64,000 nucleotides of DNA from assembly GCA_001916965.1 (NCBI GenBank), contig MNTL01000005.1, positions 63,063 through 127,062 on the forward strand, given 5' to 3'. The notes beneath the pieces are model-generated. The model was given only the letters and a program-made list of their open reading frames with translations, had not been told where the DNA came from and did not search any database. Below are positions 42,454-51,434 of the stretch, one piece after another. This DNA comes from Roseburia sp. CAG:10041_57. Lineage in GTDB: Bacteria; Bacillota; Clostridia; Lachnospirales; Lachnospiraceae. Both the position numbers and the translations under genes were made by a program. Every line of letters begins with the position of its first letter. The first letter of the stretch is position 1.

Positions 42454-43473
42454 ATGAAAGAGAAGTTGGAACAGATTAAAGCGGAAGCAATCCGTCAGAT
42501 TAATGAGAGTGATGCCCTTGACAGACTCAATGATGTACGTGTTAATTTCCTTGGTAAAAAGGGTGAATTAACAGCGGTATTAAAGAGCATGAAGGATGTA
42601 GCACCGGAAGAGAGACCTAAGGTAGGTCAGATGGTGAATGAAGCCAGAGAAGAGATTGAACGCGTTATGGATGAAGCCAAGACAAGAATGGAGCGCAGAA
42701 TCCGTGAAGCCAAGATGAAGGCAGAAGTCATCGACGTTACACTTCCGGCACAGAAGAATAATGTAGGACATCGCCATCCTAATACGATCGCTCTTGAAGA
42801 AGTAGAGAGAATCTTCATCGGTATGGGTTATGAAGTCGTAGAAGGTCCGGAAGTAGAGAAGGATTACTATAACTTTGAAGCATTGAACATTCCAGCTGAT
42901 CATCCTGCCAAGGACGAACAGGATACTTTCTATGTAAATGGCGAGATGCTGCTTAGAACCCAGACATCAGGCGTACAGGTGCATGAGATGGAGAAAGGCA
43001 AGCTGCCTATCCGTATGATTGCCCCCGGACGAGTATTCAGAGCTGATGAAGTAGACGCAACACATTCTCCTTCCTTCCATCAGGTAGAAGGACTTGTTAT
43101 TGATAAAAACATTACCTTCGCTGACCTTAAAGGAACACTGGCTGAGTTCGCTAAGGAGCTTTTCGGGGAAGATACCAAGGTTAAGTTCAGACCTCATCAC
43201 TTCCCATTCACCGAGCCATCAGCAGAGATGGATGTATCCTGCTTTAAGTGTGGTGGAAAAGGCTGCCGTTTCTGTAAAGGTGAAGGTTGGATTGAAATTC
43301 TCGGCTGTGGCATGGTTCACCCAAGAGTATTGCGCATGAGCGGCATTGATCCGGAAGAATACTCAGGATTCGCATTTGGTGTAGGACTTGAAAGAATCGC
43401 ACTCTTAAAATATGAAATTGATGATATGCGCCTGTTATACGAAAACGATATCAGATTTTTGAAACAATTTTAA
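42454..43473 (+). CDS. pheS: Phenylalanyl-tRNA synthetase alpha subunit
   Basis: 339 residues from ATG 42454 (AAGGAG 42441-42446, spacing 7). N-terminal coiled coil (about 1-85), then the class II catalytic domain with motif 2 (APGRVFRADEVDATHSPSFH) and motif 3 (SGFAFGVGLERIALLKY). Charges tRNA-Phe as an alpha2beta2 enzyme with PheT. Inside the catalytic domain, CFKCGGKGCRFCKGEGW is a four-Cys zinc-ribbon-like insert seen in many bacterial PheS. The beta gene follows after an unusual 293-nt spacer. Confidence 0.97.
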   Translation: MKEKLEQIKAEAIRQINESDALDRLNDVRVNFLGKKGELTAVLKSMKDVAPEERPKVGQMVNEAREEIERVMDEAKTRMERRIREAKMKAEVIDVTLPAQKNNVGHRHPNTIALEEVERIFIGMGYEVVEGPEVEKDYYNFEALNIPADHPAKDEQDTFYVNGEMLLRTQTSGVQVHEMEKGKLPIRMIAPGRVFRADEVDATHSPSFHQVEGLVIDKNITFADLKGTLAEFAKELFGEDTKVKFRPHHFPFTEPSAEMDVSCFKCGGKGCRFCKGEGWIEILGCGMVHPRVLRMSGIDPEEYSGFAFGVGLERIALLKYEIDDMRLLYENDIRFLKQF

Positions 43474-43493
43474 AACCTCAAGAACTGCAGCAA

Positions 43494-43739
43494 GGAAGAA
43501 AAACAAGGCGTTCAAGCTTGCTTGAAAAGCGTTATTTTTCTTTCTTGATATAGGGCGCAAGCCCGAAACGAGTAAATACGAAGTATTTACGAGTCTGCAG
43601 TTCGCCATTAATGGAATAGAGGAAGAAAAACAAGGCGTTCAAGCTTGCTTGAAAAGCGTTATTTTTCTTCCTTGATATAGGGCGCAAGCCCAAAACGAGT
43701 AAATACGAAGTATTTACGAGTCTGCAGTTCGCCATTAAT
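43494..43739. repeat. Tandem 119-bp direct repeat between pheS and pheT
   Basis: Copy A is 43494-43612 and copy B 43621-43739; they are the same length and differ at two positions. Each unit holds two hairpins: GAAGAAAAA...TTTTTCTT around GCGTTCAAGC/GCTTGAA, and GTAAATAC-GAA-GTATTTAC. Sequence GAACTGCAG (43482-43490) just before copy A is the inverse of CTGCAGTTC at the end of each copy. No coding capacity is credible. The repeat sits inside a co-transcribed gene pair. Confidence 0.9.
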
Positions 43740-43766
43740 CAAATAGATATAGAAGGAGAATAGAAA

Positions 43767-46187
43767 ATGAATACACCATTATCATGGATTAAAGCATATG
43801 TGCCGGAGCTTGAAGTCGGCGATCACGAGTACTGTGATGCCATGACTCTGTCTGGAACAAAAGTAGAAGGATTTACAAGATTAGACAAGAATCTGGAGAA
43901 GATTGTAGTAGGTCATATCGAATCAATAGAGCGTCATCCTGATGCAGATAAGCTCATCATCTGCCAGGTCAACGTAGGAACAGAAACGATTCAGATCGTA
44001 ACAGGTGCTGCCAATCTGCACGAAGGTGATTATGTACCTGTAGTTCTGGATGGTGGCAGGGTAGCTGGTGGACATGACGGCGGTCCTCTTCCTGAAGAAG
44101 GCATTAAGATTAAGGCTGGTAAGCTCAGAGGTGTTCCTTCCAATGGTATGATGTGCGCAATTGAAGAACTTGGCTCCAGCAGGGATATGTATCCTGAAGC
44201 ACCGGAAAACGGCGTTTATGTATTCAAGAAACCGGTAACTCCTGGCGAGGATGCAATCGAAGCATTAGGCTTACATGATACCGTAGTAGAATATGAGGTA
44301 ACTTCTAACCGTGTTGACTGCTACAGCATCCTGGGTATTGCAAGAGAAGCAGCCGCTACCTTTAAGAAGCCTTTTGTTCCACCTGTTGTATCTGTAAAAG
44401 GCAACGGTGAGGATGTTAATAAATACATTTCCGTAGAAGTAAAAGACACGGATCTGTGCACACGTTACTGTGCAAGAGTATGCAAGAATATCAAGATTGC
44501 ACCATCACCGGAATGGATGCAGAGAAGACTGGCAGCTTGTGGAATCAGACCAATTAACAATCTGGTAGACATCACTAACTACGTTATGGAAGAGTATGGC
44601 CAGCCTATGCATGCTTATGATTTAAGCACAATTGCAGGTAACAAGATCGTTGTAAGACGTGCTAAGGACGGCGATGAATTCCAGACTCTGGACGGACAGA
44701 TGAGAAAGCTGGATTCAGAAGTTCTTATGATCTGCGATGCGGAAAAAGAAATTGGTATTGCAGGTATCATGGGCGGTGAGAATTCCAAGATTACAGATAA
44801 CGTAGCTACAGTATTATTTGAAGCTGCAACCTTTAATGGTGCAAATATCAGAAAATCAGCCAAGAGAGTAGGACTTCGTACAGATGCTTCCGGTATTTTT
44901 GAAAAAGGTCTTGATCCAAGAAACGCAGAAGAAGCAATTAACAGAGCCTGCCAGCTGATCGAAGAACTTGGCTGCGGTGAAGTTGTAGATGGTATGGTAG
45001 ACGTATGTGAACCATTCAAGGAGTTGAGACAGATTCCTTTTGAGCCGGAACGTATCAATAAATTCCTTGGAACAGACATTGCAAAAGAAGATATGCTTAC
45101 AATCTTCAAACGCATTGAACTTGTATATGATGAGCAGACTAACCTGATTACAGTACCTTCCTTCAGACAGGATCTGGAAGGCTTTGCAGATATCGCAGAA
45201 GAAGTAGCAAGATTCTATGGATATGATAAGATTCCTACTACTTTACCAAGCGGCGAAGCTACAACAGGTAAGCTTCCTTTCAAGATGAGAGTAGAAGAAA
45301 AAGCCAGAGATATCGCAGAGTACTGTGGTTTCTCACAGGGTATGTGCTATTCCTTTGAAAGTCCTAAGGTATTTGACAAGCTGTTACTTCCAGCAGACAG
45401 CGAGCTTCGTAAGACAGTAACAATTTCCAATCCTCTGGGTGAAGATTTCTCTGTTATGAGAACAATCTCTTTGAACGGAATTCTGACATCACTGTCAACT
45501 AATTATAATAGAAGAAACAAGAATGTACGTCTGTATGAATTAGGTAATGTATACATTCCAAAGGCTCTTCCTCTGACAGATTATCCAGATGAAAGAATGC
45601 AGTTTACTCTGGGTATGTACGGAGATGGCGATTTCTTCACAATGAAGGGTGTTGTAGAAGAATTCCTGGAAAGCGTTGGCATGAGAAAGAAAGCAAAGTA
45701 TGATCCTAACGCAGAGAAGCCTTTCTTACATCCAGGTCGTCAGGCATTGATTAAGTATGAAGATACAGTAATTGGTTACTTAGGAGAGGTACATCCTGAT
45801 GTAGCAGATAATTACAATATCGGAACCAGAGTATATGTAGCTGTTCTGGATATGCCTGAGGTAGTTCCTTTCGCTTCCTTTGACAGAAAGTATGAAGGAA
45901 TCGCCAAGTATCCTGCTGTAACAAGAGATATCAGTATGGTAGTTCCGAAATCCATTTTGGCTGGAGATATCGAAGATGTCATTGAGCAGCGTGGTGGCAA
46001 GATCCTTGAAGGCTATGAATTATTCGATATCTATGAAGGTTCCCAGATCAAAGAGGGTTTCAAATCAGTCGCTTATTCAATTACGTTCAGAGCAAAAGAC
46101 AGAACATTGGAAGATGGCGACGTGACTGGCGCTATGAAGAAAATACTTAACGGATTAGAAGCACTTGGTATTGAACTTAGACAATAG
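43767..46187 (+). CDS. pheT: Phenylalanyl-tRNA synthetase beta subunit
   Basis: 806 residues, full length. N-terminal EMAP-type tRNA-binding domain (about 40-150; HPDADKLIICQVNVG), B3/B4 editing region (SNRVDCYSILGIAREAA, YGQPMHAYDLSTI), B5 domain (about 405-480), and C-terminal anticodon-binding FDX-ACB domain (AKYPAVTRDISMVVP). Editing removes mischarged Tyr. GAAGGAG precedes the start. Transcribed with pheS under the T-box. Confidence 0.97.
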   Translation: MNTPLSWIKAYVPELEVGDHEYCDAMTLSGTKVEGFTRLDKNLEKIVVGHIESIERHPDADKLIICQVNVGTETIQIVTGAANLHEGDYVPVVLDGGRVAGGHDGGPLPEEGIKIKAGKLRGVPSNGMMCAIEELGSSRDMYPEAPENGVYVFKKPVTPGEDAIEALGLHDTVVEYEVTSNRVDCYSILGIAREAAATFKKPFVPPVVSVKGNGEDVNKYISVEVKDTDLCTRYCARVCKNIKIAPSPEWMQRRLAACGIRPINNLVDITNYVMEEYGQPMHAYDLSTIAGNKIVVRRAKDGDEFQTLDGQMRKLDSEVLMICDAEKEIGIAGIMGGENSKITDNVATVLFEAATFNGANIRKSAKRVGLRTDASGIFEKGLDPRNAEEAINRACQLIEELGCGEVVDGMVDVCEPFKELRQIPFEPERINKFLGTDIAKEDMLTIFKRIELVYDEQTNLITVPSFRQDLEGFADIAEEVARFYGYDKIPTTLPSGEATTGKLPFKMRVEEKARDIAEYCGFSQGMCYSFESPKVFDKLLLPADSELRKTVTISNPLGEDFSVMRTISLNGILTSLSTNYNRRNKNVRLYELGNVYIPKALPLTDYPDERMQFTLGMYGDGDFFTMKGVVEEFLESVGMRKKAKYDPNAEKPFLHPGRQALIKYEDTVIGYLGEVHPDVADNYNIGTRVYVAVLDMPEVVPFASFDRKYEGIAKYPAVTRDISMVVPKSILAGDIEDVIEQRGGKILEGYELFDIYEGSQIKEGFKSVAYSITFRAKDRTLEDGDVTGAMKKILNGLEALGIELRQ

Positions 46188-46191
46188 TATG

Positions 46192-46219
46192 AATGCCTGC
46201 AGCAAACGCTGCAGGCATT
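46192..46219. terminator. Perfect hairpin after pheT
   Basis: 12-bp stem AATGCCTGCAGC / GCTGCAGGCATT (46192-46203 / 46208-46219) with an AAAC loop. There is no T run, so it may be a weak or factor-assisted terminator or an RNA-processing site. Confidence 0.6.
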
Positions 46220-46249
46220 AGTGCGAATAAAGAAAGGTATGGTTGTAAG

Positions 46250-47659
46250 ATGGAACGTAAGAATTGCTGGAAACAGTATAGTGATAAAAGATTAAACAAA
46301 ATGGAAGAATATACAAAAGAATATATGCACTTTCTGAATCATTCCAAGACAGAACGAGAATGTGCAGATACAGTTGTGAATCTGGTAGAGAAGGAAGGCT
46401 TCACTGATCTGGCTGCATTGGTTCGTGACAAGAAGAAGTTGAAAGCCGGAGATAAGGTATATGCCACATGGATGAATAAGGCTGTTATTCTGTGCAGAAT
46501 CGGCGAGAAGCCTATGGAAGAGGGTATGAATATCGTAGCTTCCCATATAGATTCCCCTCGTCTGGATATCAAGCCCAATCCGCTGTATGAGAATACAGGT
46601 GTAGCATATCTGGATACCCATTACTATGGTGGAATCAAGAAATATCAGTGGGTCACATTACCACTTGCGATTCATGGTGTGGTAGTCAAGAAGGATGGCA
46701 TCACAGAAGAAATCTGTATCGGTGAAGACAAAGATGACCCGGTTGTATTCATATCAGATCTGTTACCTCACCTGTCACAGGAGCAGCAGGAGAAAAAGGC
46801 ATCAGAACTCTTTGGCGGCGAGGCACTTGACATTGTATTTGGAAACAGACCTATGGTGAAGAAGGGTGATGAAAAGGAAGAGAAGGAAGCTGTAAAGGCA
46901 CAGATTCTTCGCCTTTTAGAAGAAATGTATGATATGAAGGAGGAGGACTTTCTCTCTGCTGAATTAGAAGTAGTTCCGGCTGGTAAGGCAAGAGAAGCAG
47001 GACTGGACAGAAGCATGATCATGGCATATGGACAGGATGATAAGGTATGTGCATATGCGGCTATCCATGCACTTTTACATGCTAAGAAGCTTGCCAGAAC
47101 TTCTGTAGTCATGCTGACAGATAAGGAAGAGATCGGCAGCTATGGTGCAACAGGCATGACCTCTCATTTTTATGAAAATGCACTGGCAGAGATCATGAAT
47201 CTGACAGGAGAATATTCTTCACTCAAGTTCAGACGCGCTATGGCAGCATCAAATCTGTTATCAGCAGATGTCAGCAGTGTATTTGATCCGATGTTTGCAG
47301 ACAGCTTCGAGCAGAAGAATGTAGCATATCTGGGTGGTGGGCTTGTATTTAACAAAGTAACAGGAGCCAGAGGCAAGAGTGGTGCAAATGATGCCAATGC
47401 AGAGTATCTTGGTGCACTCAGAGGTCTGTTAGATGAGAAAGAAGTTACCTATCAGTATGCAGAATACGGCAGAATTGACCTCGGTGGCAGTGGTACGATA
47501 TCTCATATACTTGCAGAGTATGCGATGAATGTGGTAGACTGTGGTACAGCAGTCATGAATATGCATGCGCCATATGAAGTGACCAGCAAGGTAGATGTTT
47601 ACGAGACGATGAGAGGTTATCGTGCATTTTTGGAGGATTTTGATTTATGCAGGAATTAA
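46250..47659 (+). CDS. M18-family zinc aminopeptidase
   Basis: 469 residues from ATG 46250. Metal ligands and motifs of the M18 family are seen: NIVASHIDSPRLDIKPNP (His, Asp), TDKEEIGSYGATG (Glu pair), YLGGGLVFNKVTGARGKSG, and a C-terminal MNMHAPYEVTSKVD (His). Members remove acidic or other N-terminal residues and form large cytoplasmic shells. The 3' end overlaps queA by 13 nt. The spacing to AAAGG is long, so an internal start at 46301 cannot be excluded. Confidence 0.9.
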   Translation: MERKNCWKQYSDKRLNKMEEYTKEYMHFLNHSKTERECADTVVNLVEKEGFTDLAALVRDKKKLKAGDKVYATWMNKAVILCRIGEKPMEEGMNIVASHIDSPRLDIKPNPLYENTGVAYLDTHYYGGIKKYQWVTLPLAIHGVVVKKDGITEEICIGEDKDDPVVFISDLLPHLSQEQQEKKASELFGGEALDIVFGNRPMVKKGDEKEEKEAVKAQILRLLEEMYDMKEEDFLSAELEVVPAGKAREAGLDRSMIMAYGQDDKVCAYAAIHALLHAKKLARTSVVMLTDKEEIGSYGATGMTSHFYENALAEIMNLTGEYSSLKFRRAMAASNLLSADVSSVFDPMFADSFEQKNVAYLGGGLVFNKVTGARGKSGANDANAEYLGALRGLLDEKEVTYQYAEYGRIDLGGSGTISHILAEYAMNVVDCGTAVMNMHAPYEVTSKVDVYETMRGYRAFLEDFDLCRN

Positions 47660-48681
47660 AGAAATCAGATTTTTATTTTGATTTGCCACAGGAGTTGATT
47701 GCGCAGGACCCGTTGGAGGACAGATCCAGTTCGAGACTTCTGGTGTTGGATAAAGAGACAGGAGAAATGGAGCATCGTGTTTTCCATGATATCGTAGAGT
47801 ATTTGCATGAAGGAGATTGTCTGGTTCTTAACAATACCAAGGTTATCCCGGCAAGACTGATGGGAACCAAGAAGGACACAGGAGCTACCATAGAAGTCCT
47901 TTTGTTAAAAAGACGTGAGAATGATATATGGGAAACCCTCGTAAAGCCTGGAAAAAAGGCAAAACCAGGTACAGTCATTACTTTTGGTGAAGGTTTATTG
48001 ACAGGAACCGTTGTGGATATAGTAGATGAAGGTAACAGACTAATACAGTTCTCCTATGAAGGCATTTTTGAAGAAGTACTGGATAAGCTGGGCGAGATGC
48101 CACTTCCTCCGTACATTACACATAAGCTTCAGGATAAGAACCGTTATCAGACCGTATATGCAAAATATGAAGGTTCAGCAGCTGCTCCCACAGCAGGACT
48201 GCATTTTACCAAAGAGCTGCTGGCACAGGTAGAAGAAAAAGGCGTAAAAATCGCATATGTGACCCTGCATGTAGGATTGGGAACATTCAGACCTGTTAAG
48301 GAAGAGAATGTGTTGGAACATCACATGCACTCTGAATTTTATCAGGTGACACCGGAAGCTGCGAAGCTGATTAATGATACCAAGGCAGCAGGCGGCAGAG
48401 TCATCTGCGTAGGAACAACAAGCTGTAGAACCATCGAAAGTGCAGCAGACCAGAACGGAGTCGTACAGGCTGGATGTGGAGACACAGAGATTTTTATTTA
48501 TCCGGGATATCAATTTAAAGTATTGGATAACCTGATTACGAACTTCCATTTACCGGAATCCACATTGATTATGCTGGTATCAGCCCTTGCCGGAAGAGAA
48601 CATGTATTACATGCATACGAGACAGCGGTAGAAATGAAATACCGTTTCTTCAGCTTCGGTGATGCTATGTTTATAAAGTAG
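47647..48681 (+). CDS. queA: S-adenosylmethionine:tRNA ribosyltransferase-isomerase
   Basis: 344 residues, normal length. QueA adds the ribosyl part of SAM to preQ1 in tRNA to form epoxyqueuosine. Conserved blocks: FDLPQELIAQDPLEDRSSSR, LVLNNTKVIPARL, GEMPLPPYI, SAAAPTAGLHFT, HVGLGTFRPV, TNFHLPESTLIMLVSA. GGAGG lies upstream inside the M18 gene, and the overlap suggests coupling. Confidence 0.96.
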   Translation: MQELKKSDFYFDLPQELIAQDPLEDRSSSRLLVLDKETGEMEHRVFHDIVEYLHEGDCLVLNNTKVIPARLMGTKKDTGATIEVLLLKRRENDIWETLVKPGKKAKPGTVITFGEGLLTGTVVDIVDEGNRLIQFSYEGIFEEVLDKLGEMPLPPYITHKLQDKNRYQTVYAKYEGSAAAPTAGLHFTKELLAQVEEKGVKIAYVTLHVGLGTFRPVKEENVLEHHMHSEFYQVTPEAAKLINDTKAAGGRVICVGTTSCRTIESAADQNGVVQAGCGDTEIFIYPGYQFKVLDNLITNFHLPESTLIMLVSALAGREHVLHAYETAVEMKYRFFSFGDAMFIK

Positions 48682-48706
48682 AACGAAATATGATAAGTAT
48701 GAATCG

Positions 48707-48740
48707 CAACCTGGAAAATGTTGATTTTCCGGGTTGTTTT
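48707..48740 (+). terminator. Terminator after queA
   Basis: 13-bp stem 48707-48719 / 48724-48736 (one G-U), 4-nt loop, then TTTTAT. Confidence 0.85.
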
Positions 48741-48783
48741 ATACTAAGGAGCAGACAACATGTATGTTTACGAAAAAGTTAAG

Positions 48784-48812
48784 TTGACAGAAAATTACAA
48801 CTAGAGTAAAAT
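48784..48812 (+). promoter_or_regulatory. Promoter of the PilZ gene
   Basis: TTGACA at 48784-48789, 17-nt spacer, TAAAAT at 48807-48812. Confidence 0.7.
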
Positions 48813-48831
48813 TATAGAGTAATAATTTGGG

Positions 48832-48888
48832 GTAACTATGCGAAGCCATGCAACAGTGATTTTGCGCATTGGGGTTCTGGATAGTTAC
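48832..48888 (+). repeat. Hairpin element in the PilZ leader, repeated upstream of trpX
   Basis: GTAACTAT (48832-48839) pairs with ATAGTTAC (48881-48888). The internal segment 48852-48879 is an inverted, near-identical copy of 29371-29396. It lies downstream of the promoter, so it would be in the mRNA leader. Confidence 0.6.
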
Positions 48889-48941
48889 AAATGTACAATG
48901 AAATACAATTGTACATAATATTGGAAAGGGATTGCGTTAGT

Positions 48942-49286
48942 ATGGAAGAGAGAAGAAAGAGTAAAAGAATAGAATTAAGATCGAAACTTTTGGTTAAGAG
49001 ACTGGATAATGGTAAATTTGATGAAGTTAACGTGGAAGTGGACAATGTATCTAAGACAGGTATCGGCTTCTGCTGTGATGAATTGCTGGAGATTGGTGCC
49101 GTATATGAATCCTATCTGACAATCTGGACCAAGGAAGTCATCCATGCATTTATTGAAATCGTTCGTATTGAGAGGGAAGAGGATGGATTTCAGTATGGTG
49201 GATTATTCATTGGAATGCCGGAGATTGACCTGCAGAGAATTGGTGTTTACAATGTAGTATCCGAAGCAGACAAGTATAGAAAATAA
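48942..49286 (+). CDS. PilZ-domain protein (c-di-GMP binding)
   Basis: 114 residues from ATG 48942. Both parts of the PilZ signature are present: the basic RRKSKRIELR near residues 4-13 (RxxxR) and DNVSKTGIGF near 42-51 ((D/N)xSxxG). It should be a soluble single-domain c-di-GMP receptor. No cyclase or phosphodiesterase lies nearby. Longer ORFs start at 48891 but inside the hairpin element, so the later ATG is preferred. Confidence 0.82.
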   Translation: MEERRKSKRIELRSKLLVKRLDNGKFDEVNVEVDNVSKTGIGFCCDELLEIGAVYESYLTIWTKEVIHAFIEIVRIEREEDGFQYGGLFIGMPEIDLQRIGVYNVVSEADKYRK

Positions 49287-49319
49287 GTTTTATAAGAATT
49301 TCATACATTATATTCAATA

Positions 49320-49361
49320 AAAAAGGATTGTACCCGATTTCTAAAGTGTACAATCCTTTTT
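49320..49361. terminator. Bidirectional terminator between converging genes
   Basis: 14-bp stem AAAAAGGATTGTAC / GTACAATCCTTTTT (49320-49333 / 49348-49361), with A run before and T run after, so it works in both directions. Confidence 0.9.
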
Positions 49362-49365
49362 CCAT

Positions 49366-50694
49366 TTAATTCTTCTCGTCTACAATTTTTGCATTTGGAT
49401 ATATTCGTTCCATTCGCTGGTCAGTGAAATGGGTATCGAGGAATTCTGTAATTGCATTCGGATTGCTGAAAGCATCCGCATCGGTATGTCTGGCTGTGTA
49501 TCTGGACAGTGCGGCAGCAGATATCAGCATGTTGAATATCATGAATACAATCATAATATTACAGAGCACAGGACCGACTTTTACAGGAATCTTCTCAATC
49601 AGAGCAGAAAGCCTTGGGTAGATCAGCTTCAACCATACCACAGCAGCAATTCCCCAGAAAAAGCAATAGAGCAGATTGATTCTGCCACCCAGGTTAAAGG
49701 CGAATCCACTGTAATCCCAGAATACAGTACCAAAGACCAGTTCAGTGAACACACTACACAAATATTCATAAGCACCACCAAGAAATGTGCCTGCTATGAA
49801 TATCTTACCATCTGATTTATCCTTTTGACGGTACAATACTGCTGTCAGCAGCATACAGCCCAGTCCCCACACGATACTGAATGGACCATAGACAACACTG
49901 CTTCGGCTCATCAGCACACCGGAAGTGACGTAACAGAAGATAGTCTCTGTAATATCCCCCAGAAAAGCACCGATGAAAAATAATGAAATCAATTTATAGA
50001 AGCTGCATCCTTCTGCAAAGACAGTGGGAGCTGCTTTTTTTGTTGTTGCCTGTGCAGGCTGATTCAACCCGCTGAAAGCCTTCTGCATACGGGATTGGAT
50101 TCTGATGGTAATGGCATTTTCCAGAAGGAAGGATGCCTTTTGCACCTGTGTATTGATATCCTGAATCCGTTTCTGCTTAACATGAAGCCCGGCTATTGCA
50201 AGAGAGGAGCCAAGTACATCACAACCAAGCAACACACCCAGAACAATTAACAGGACAAATCCTACCATATGTGGAATAAATGACACAACTGTCAGTAATA
50301 GGTGGTTGCCCAGATACATGGCGAAAGTACCGAAGATACCCCAGACGAAAGCATATCTCAGGCAGACATATCCATTCAGATGAAAACGGTGATTGGAGTA
50401 GTCCCACCAGCGTTTATGGAATATTTTCTCTAAAGCAGCACCTGTAAAGTATTCGATACCGGAAGCTAGGATCATACTTCCAAGAAACAGGAATACAGGG
50501 GAAGTGGTCAGCTCAGGCAGGAAGATAGCAAATGCCACGGCACCGGCTCCGTAAATTGGACACAAAGGGCCGGTTACGAATCCACGGTTGATGAATTTCT
50601 TGCGTGCAATAGCGGCAAGTGCGACTTCTGCGCACCATCCCAGAAAAGAGTACAGGAAGTAGAGCCAGAACAGTTCGTATAAAGTATATTGCAT
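49366..50694 (-). CDS. CmpB-type (putative ABC transporter type IV) membrane protein, duplicated
   Basis: 442 residues on the - strand with about ten to twelve membrane helices. Two related halves are visible: first FINRGFVTGPLCPIYGAGAV ... KRWWDYSNHRFHLNGYVCLR, then SSVVYGPFSIVWGLGCML ... GTVFWDYSGFAFNLGGRINL. This GP(x)CPIYG / WDYS / NL-GR pattern defines the PF06541 family, common in Lachnospiraceae, usually without a partner ATPase; its transport role is unproven. Here the two units are fused in one protein. Confidence 0.85.
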   Translation of the reverse strand: MQYTLYELFWLYFLYSFLGWCAEVALAAIARKKFINRGFVTGPLCPIYGAGAVAFAIFLPELTTSPVFLFLGSMILASGIEYFTGAALEKIFHKRWWDYSNHRFHLNGYVCLRYAFVWGIFGTFAMYLGNHLLLTVVSFIPHMVGFVLLIVLGVLLGCDVLGSSLAIAGLHVKQKRIQDINTQVQKASFLLENAITIRIQSRMQKAFSGLNQPAQATTKKAAPTVFAEGCSFYKLISLFFIGAFLGDITETIFCYVTSGVLMSRSSVVYGPFSIVWGLGCMLLTAVLYRQKDKSDGKIFIAGTFLGGAYEYLCSVFTELVFGTVFWDYSGFAFNLGGRINLLYCFFWGIAAVVWLKLIYPRLSALIEKIPVKVGPVLCNIMIVFMIFNMLISAAALSRYTARHTDADAFSNPNAITEFLDTHFTDQRMERIYPNAKIVDEKN

Positions 50695-50752
50695 AATCTT
50701 TCTCCTTGAATGTTATTGCAGTTTACTGAATAGGTTCTAGGGACACACCGTT

Positions 50753-50947
50753 TCTGTCAATTGATTTTGTGAACACGTAATAGCTGTAAGGACTTCTAAG
50801 CACCTGCGACAGAAATGCTTTTATTACAAGCCCGCGCCTAAAACTCGCCTGCGGCTCAAACAACGGCTCGGGCTTGCTTGCATTTCTTCCTTGCTGCTAA
50901 GAAGTACTAACAGCTATTCCTAAGGTTCACAAGAACCAATTGACAGA
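50753..50947. repeat. Long intergenic hairpin element 2
   Basis: The 740-base gap 50695-51434 holds two such elements. Arms of element 2: 50753-50774 with 50925-50947, 50781-50802 with 50895-50916, 50811-50818 with 50880-50887, and CAAGCCCG (50827-50834) with CGGGCTTG (50869-50876). The loop has AAAACTCGCC and GGCTCAAACA, which are shared, inverted, with element 3. Bases 50948-51100 are AT-rich with nothing recognised. Confidence 0.75.
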
Positions 50948-51102
50948 AGTCAGTGCTACCTAGAGCAGATTCTACAAACGATGATTAAAAATCCATGAAA
51001 TGACTATATCAAGCAAATTAGAAATATGCCTTTCTCAAGTAACTGTAGATGCCAAGTCATTAATACTTAATAACATATTTGCTGTGAAGTTTTTCTGTAT
51101 CC

Positions 51103-51288
51103 AGCCACAGGTCATGGTAGTTCGGTGAATGCAGCTTAGGGAATGATGTTTAGTGTTTCTTAGAACAAAGATCAAATGCTTGCAAGCCAGGCGCAACTGT
51201 TTGAGCCCGTAGGGCGAGTTTTGCGCTCGGCTTGTACTCTAACATCATGTACGTGGCGAATGAACCGAACTACCATGACCTGCGGCGT
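51103..51288. repeat. Long intergenic hairpin element 3
   Basis: Outer arms about 51106-51132 with 51255-51284 (about 27 bp with few mismatches), inner ATGATGTT (51143-51150) with AACATCAT (51241-51248), and a GC-rich loop. The reverse complement of the loop carries the same AAAACTCGCC and GGCTCAAACA pieces as element 2, so both belong to one repeat family in opposite orientation. Confidence 0.75.
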
Positions 51289-51360
51289 GACTTAATCCCT
51301 TAAACTGCAAGTATACAATACATTATAGGGGATAATCGATATTGAAACAAGAGTTACCCC

Positions 51361-51389
51361 TTGGAAAAATTATCCGATTGAAGTATAAT
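51361..51389 (+). promoter_or_regulatory. Promoter of the MATE gene
   Basis: TTGGAA at 51361-51366, 17-nt spacer, TATAAT at 51384-51389. It lies downstream of a possible TTG start at 51342, which supports the start at 51435. Confidence 0.65.
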
Positions 51390-51434
51390 AGACAGGTACA
51401 CAAAAATGAGAAAGGCAGTATTTTAAATTTTAAT

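Noticed and set aside
43532..43735. Minus-strand ORF of 67 codons in the pheS-pheT spacer
   Set aside because: Its protein repeats itself because it lies in the tandem 119-bp repeat; no ribosome binding site and no credible family.
43494..43739. CRISPR-like array
   Set aside because: Only two units of 119 bp with an 8-nt gap; no spacers and no cas genes.
44615..45115. Minus-strand ORF of 166 codons
   Set aside because: Lies inside pheT; Ser/Leu-rich composition typical of antisense shadows.
48832..48888. c-di-GMP riboswitch upstream of the PilZ gene
   Set aside because: Lacks the conserved GEMM sequence blocks, and its core recurs upstream of trpX, so it fits a dispersed repeat better.
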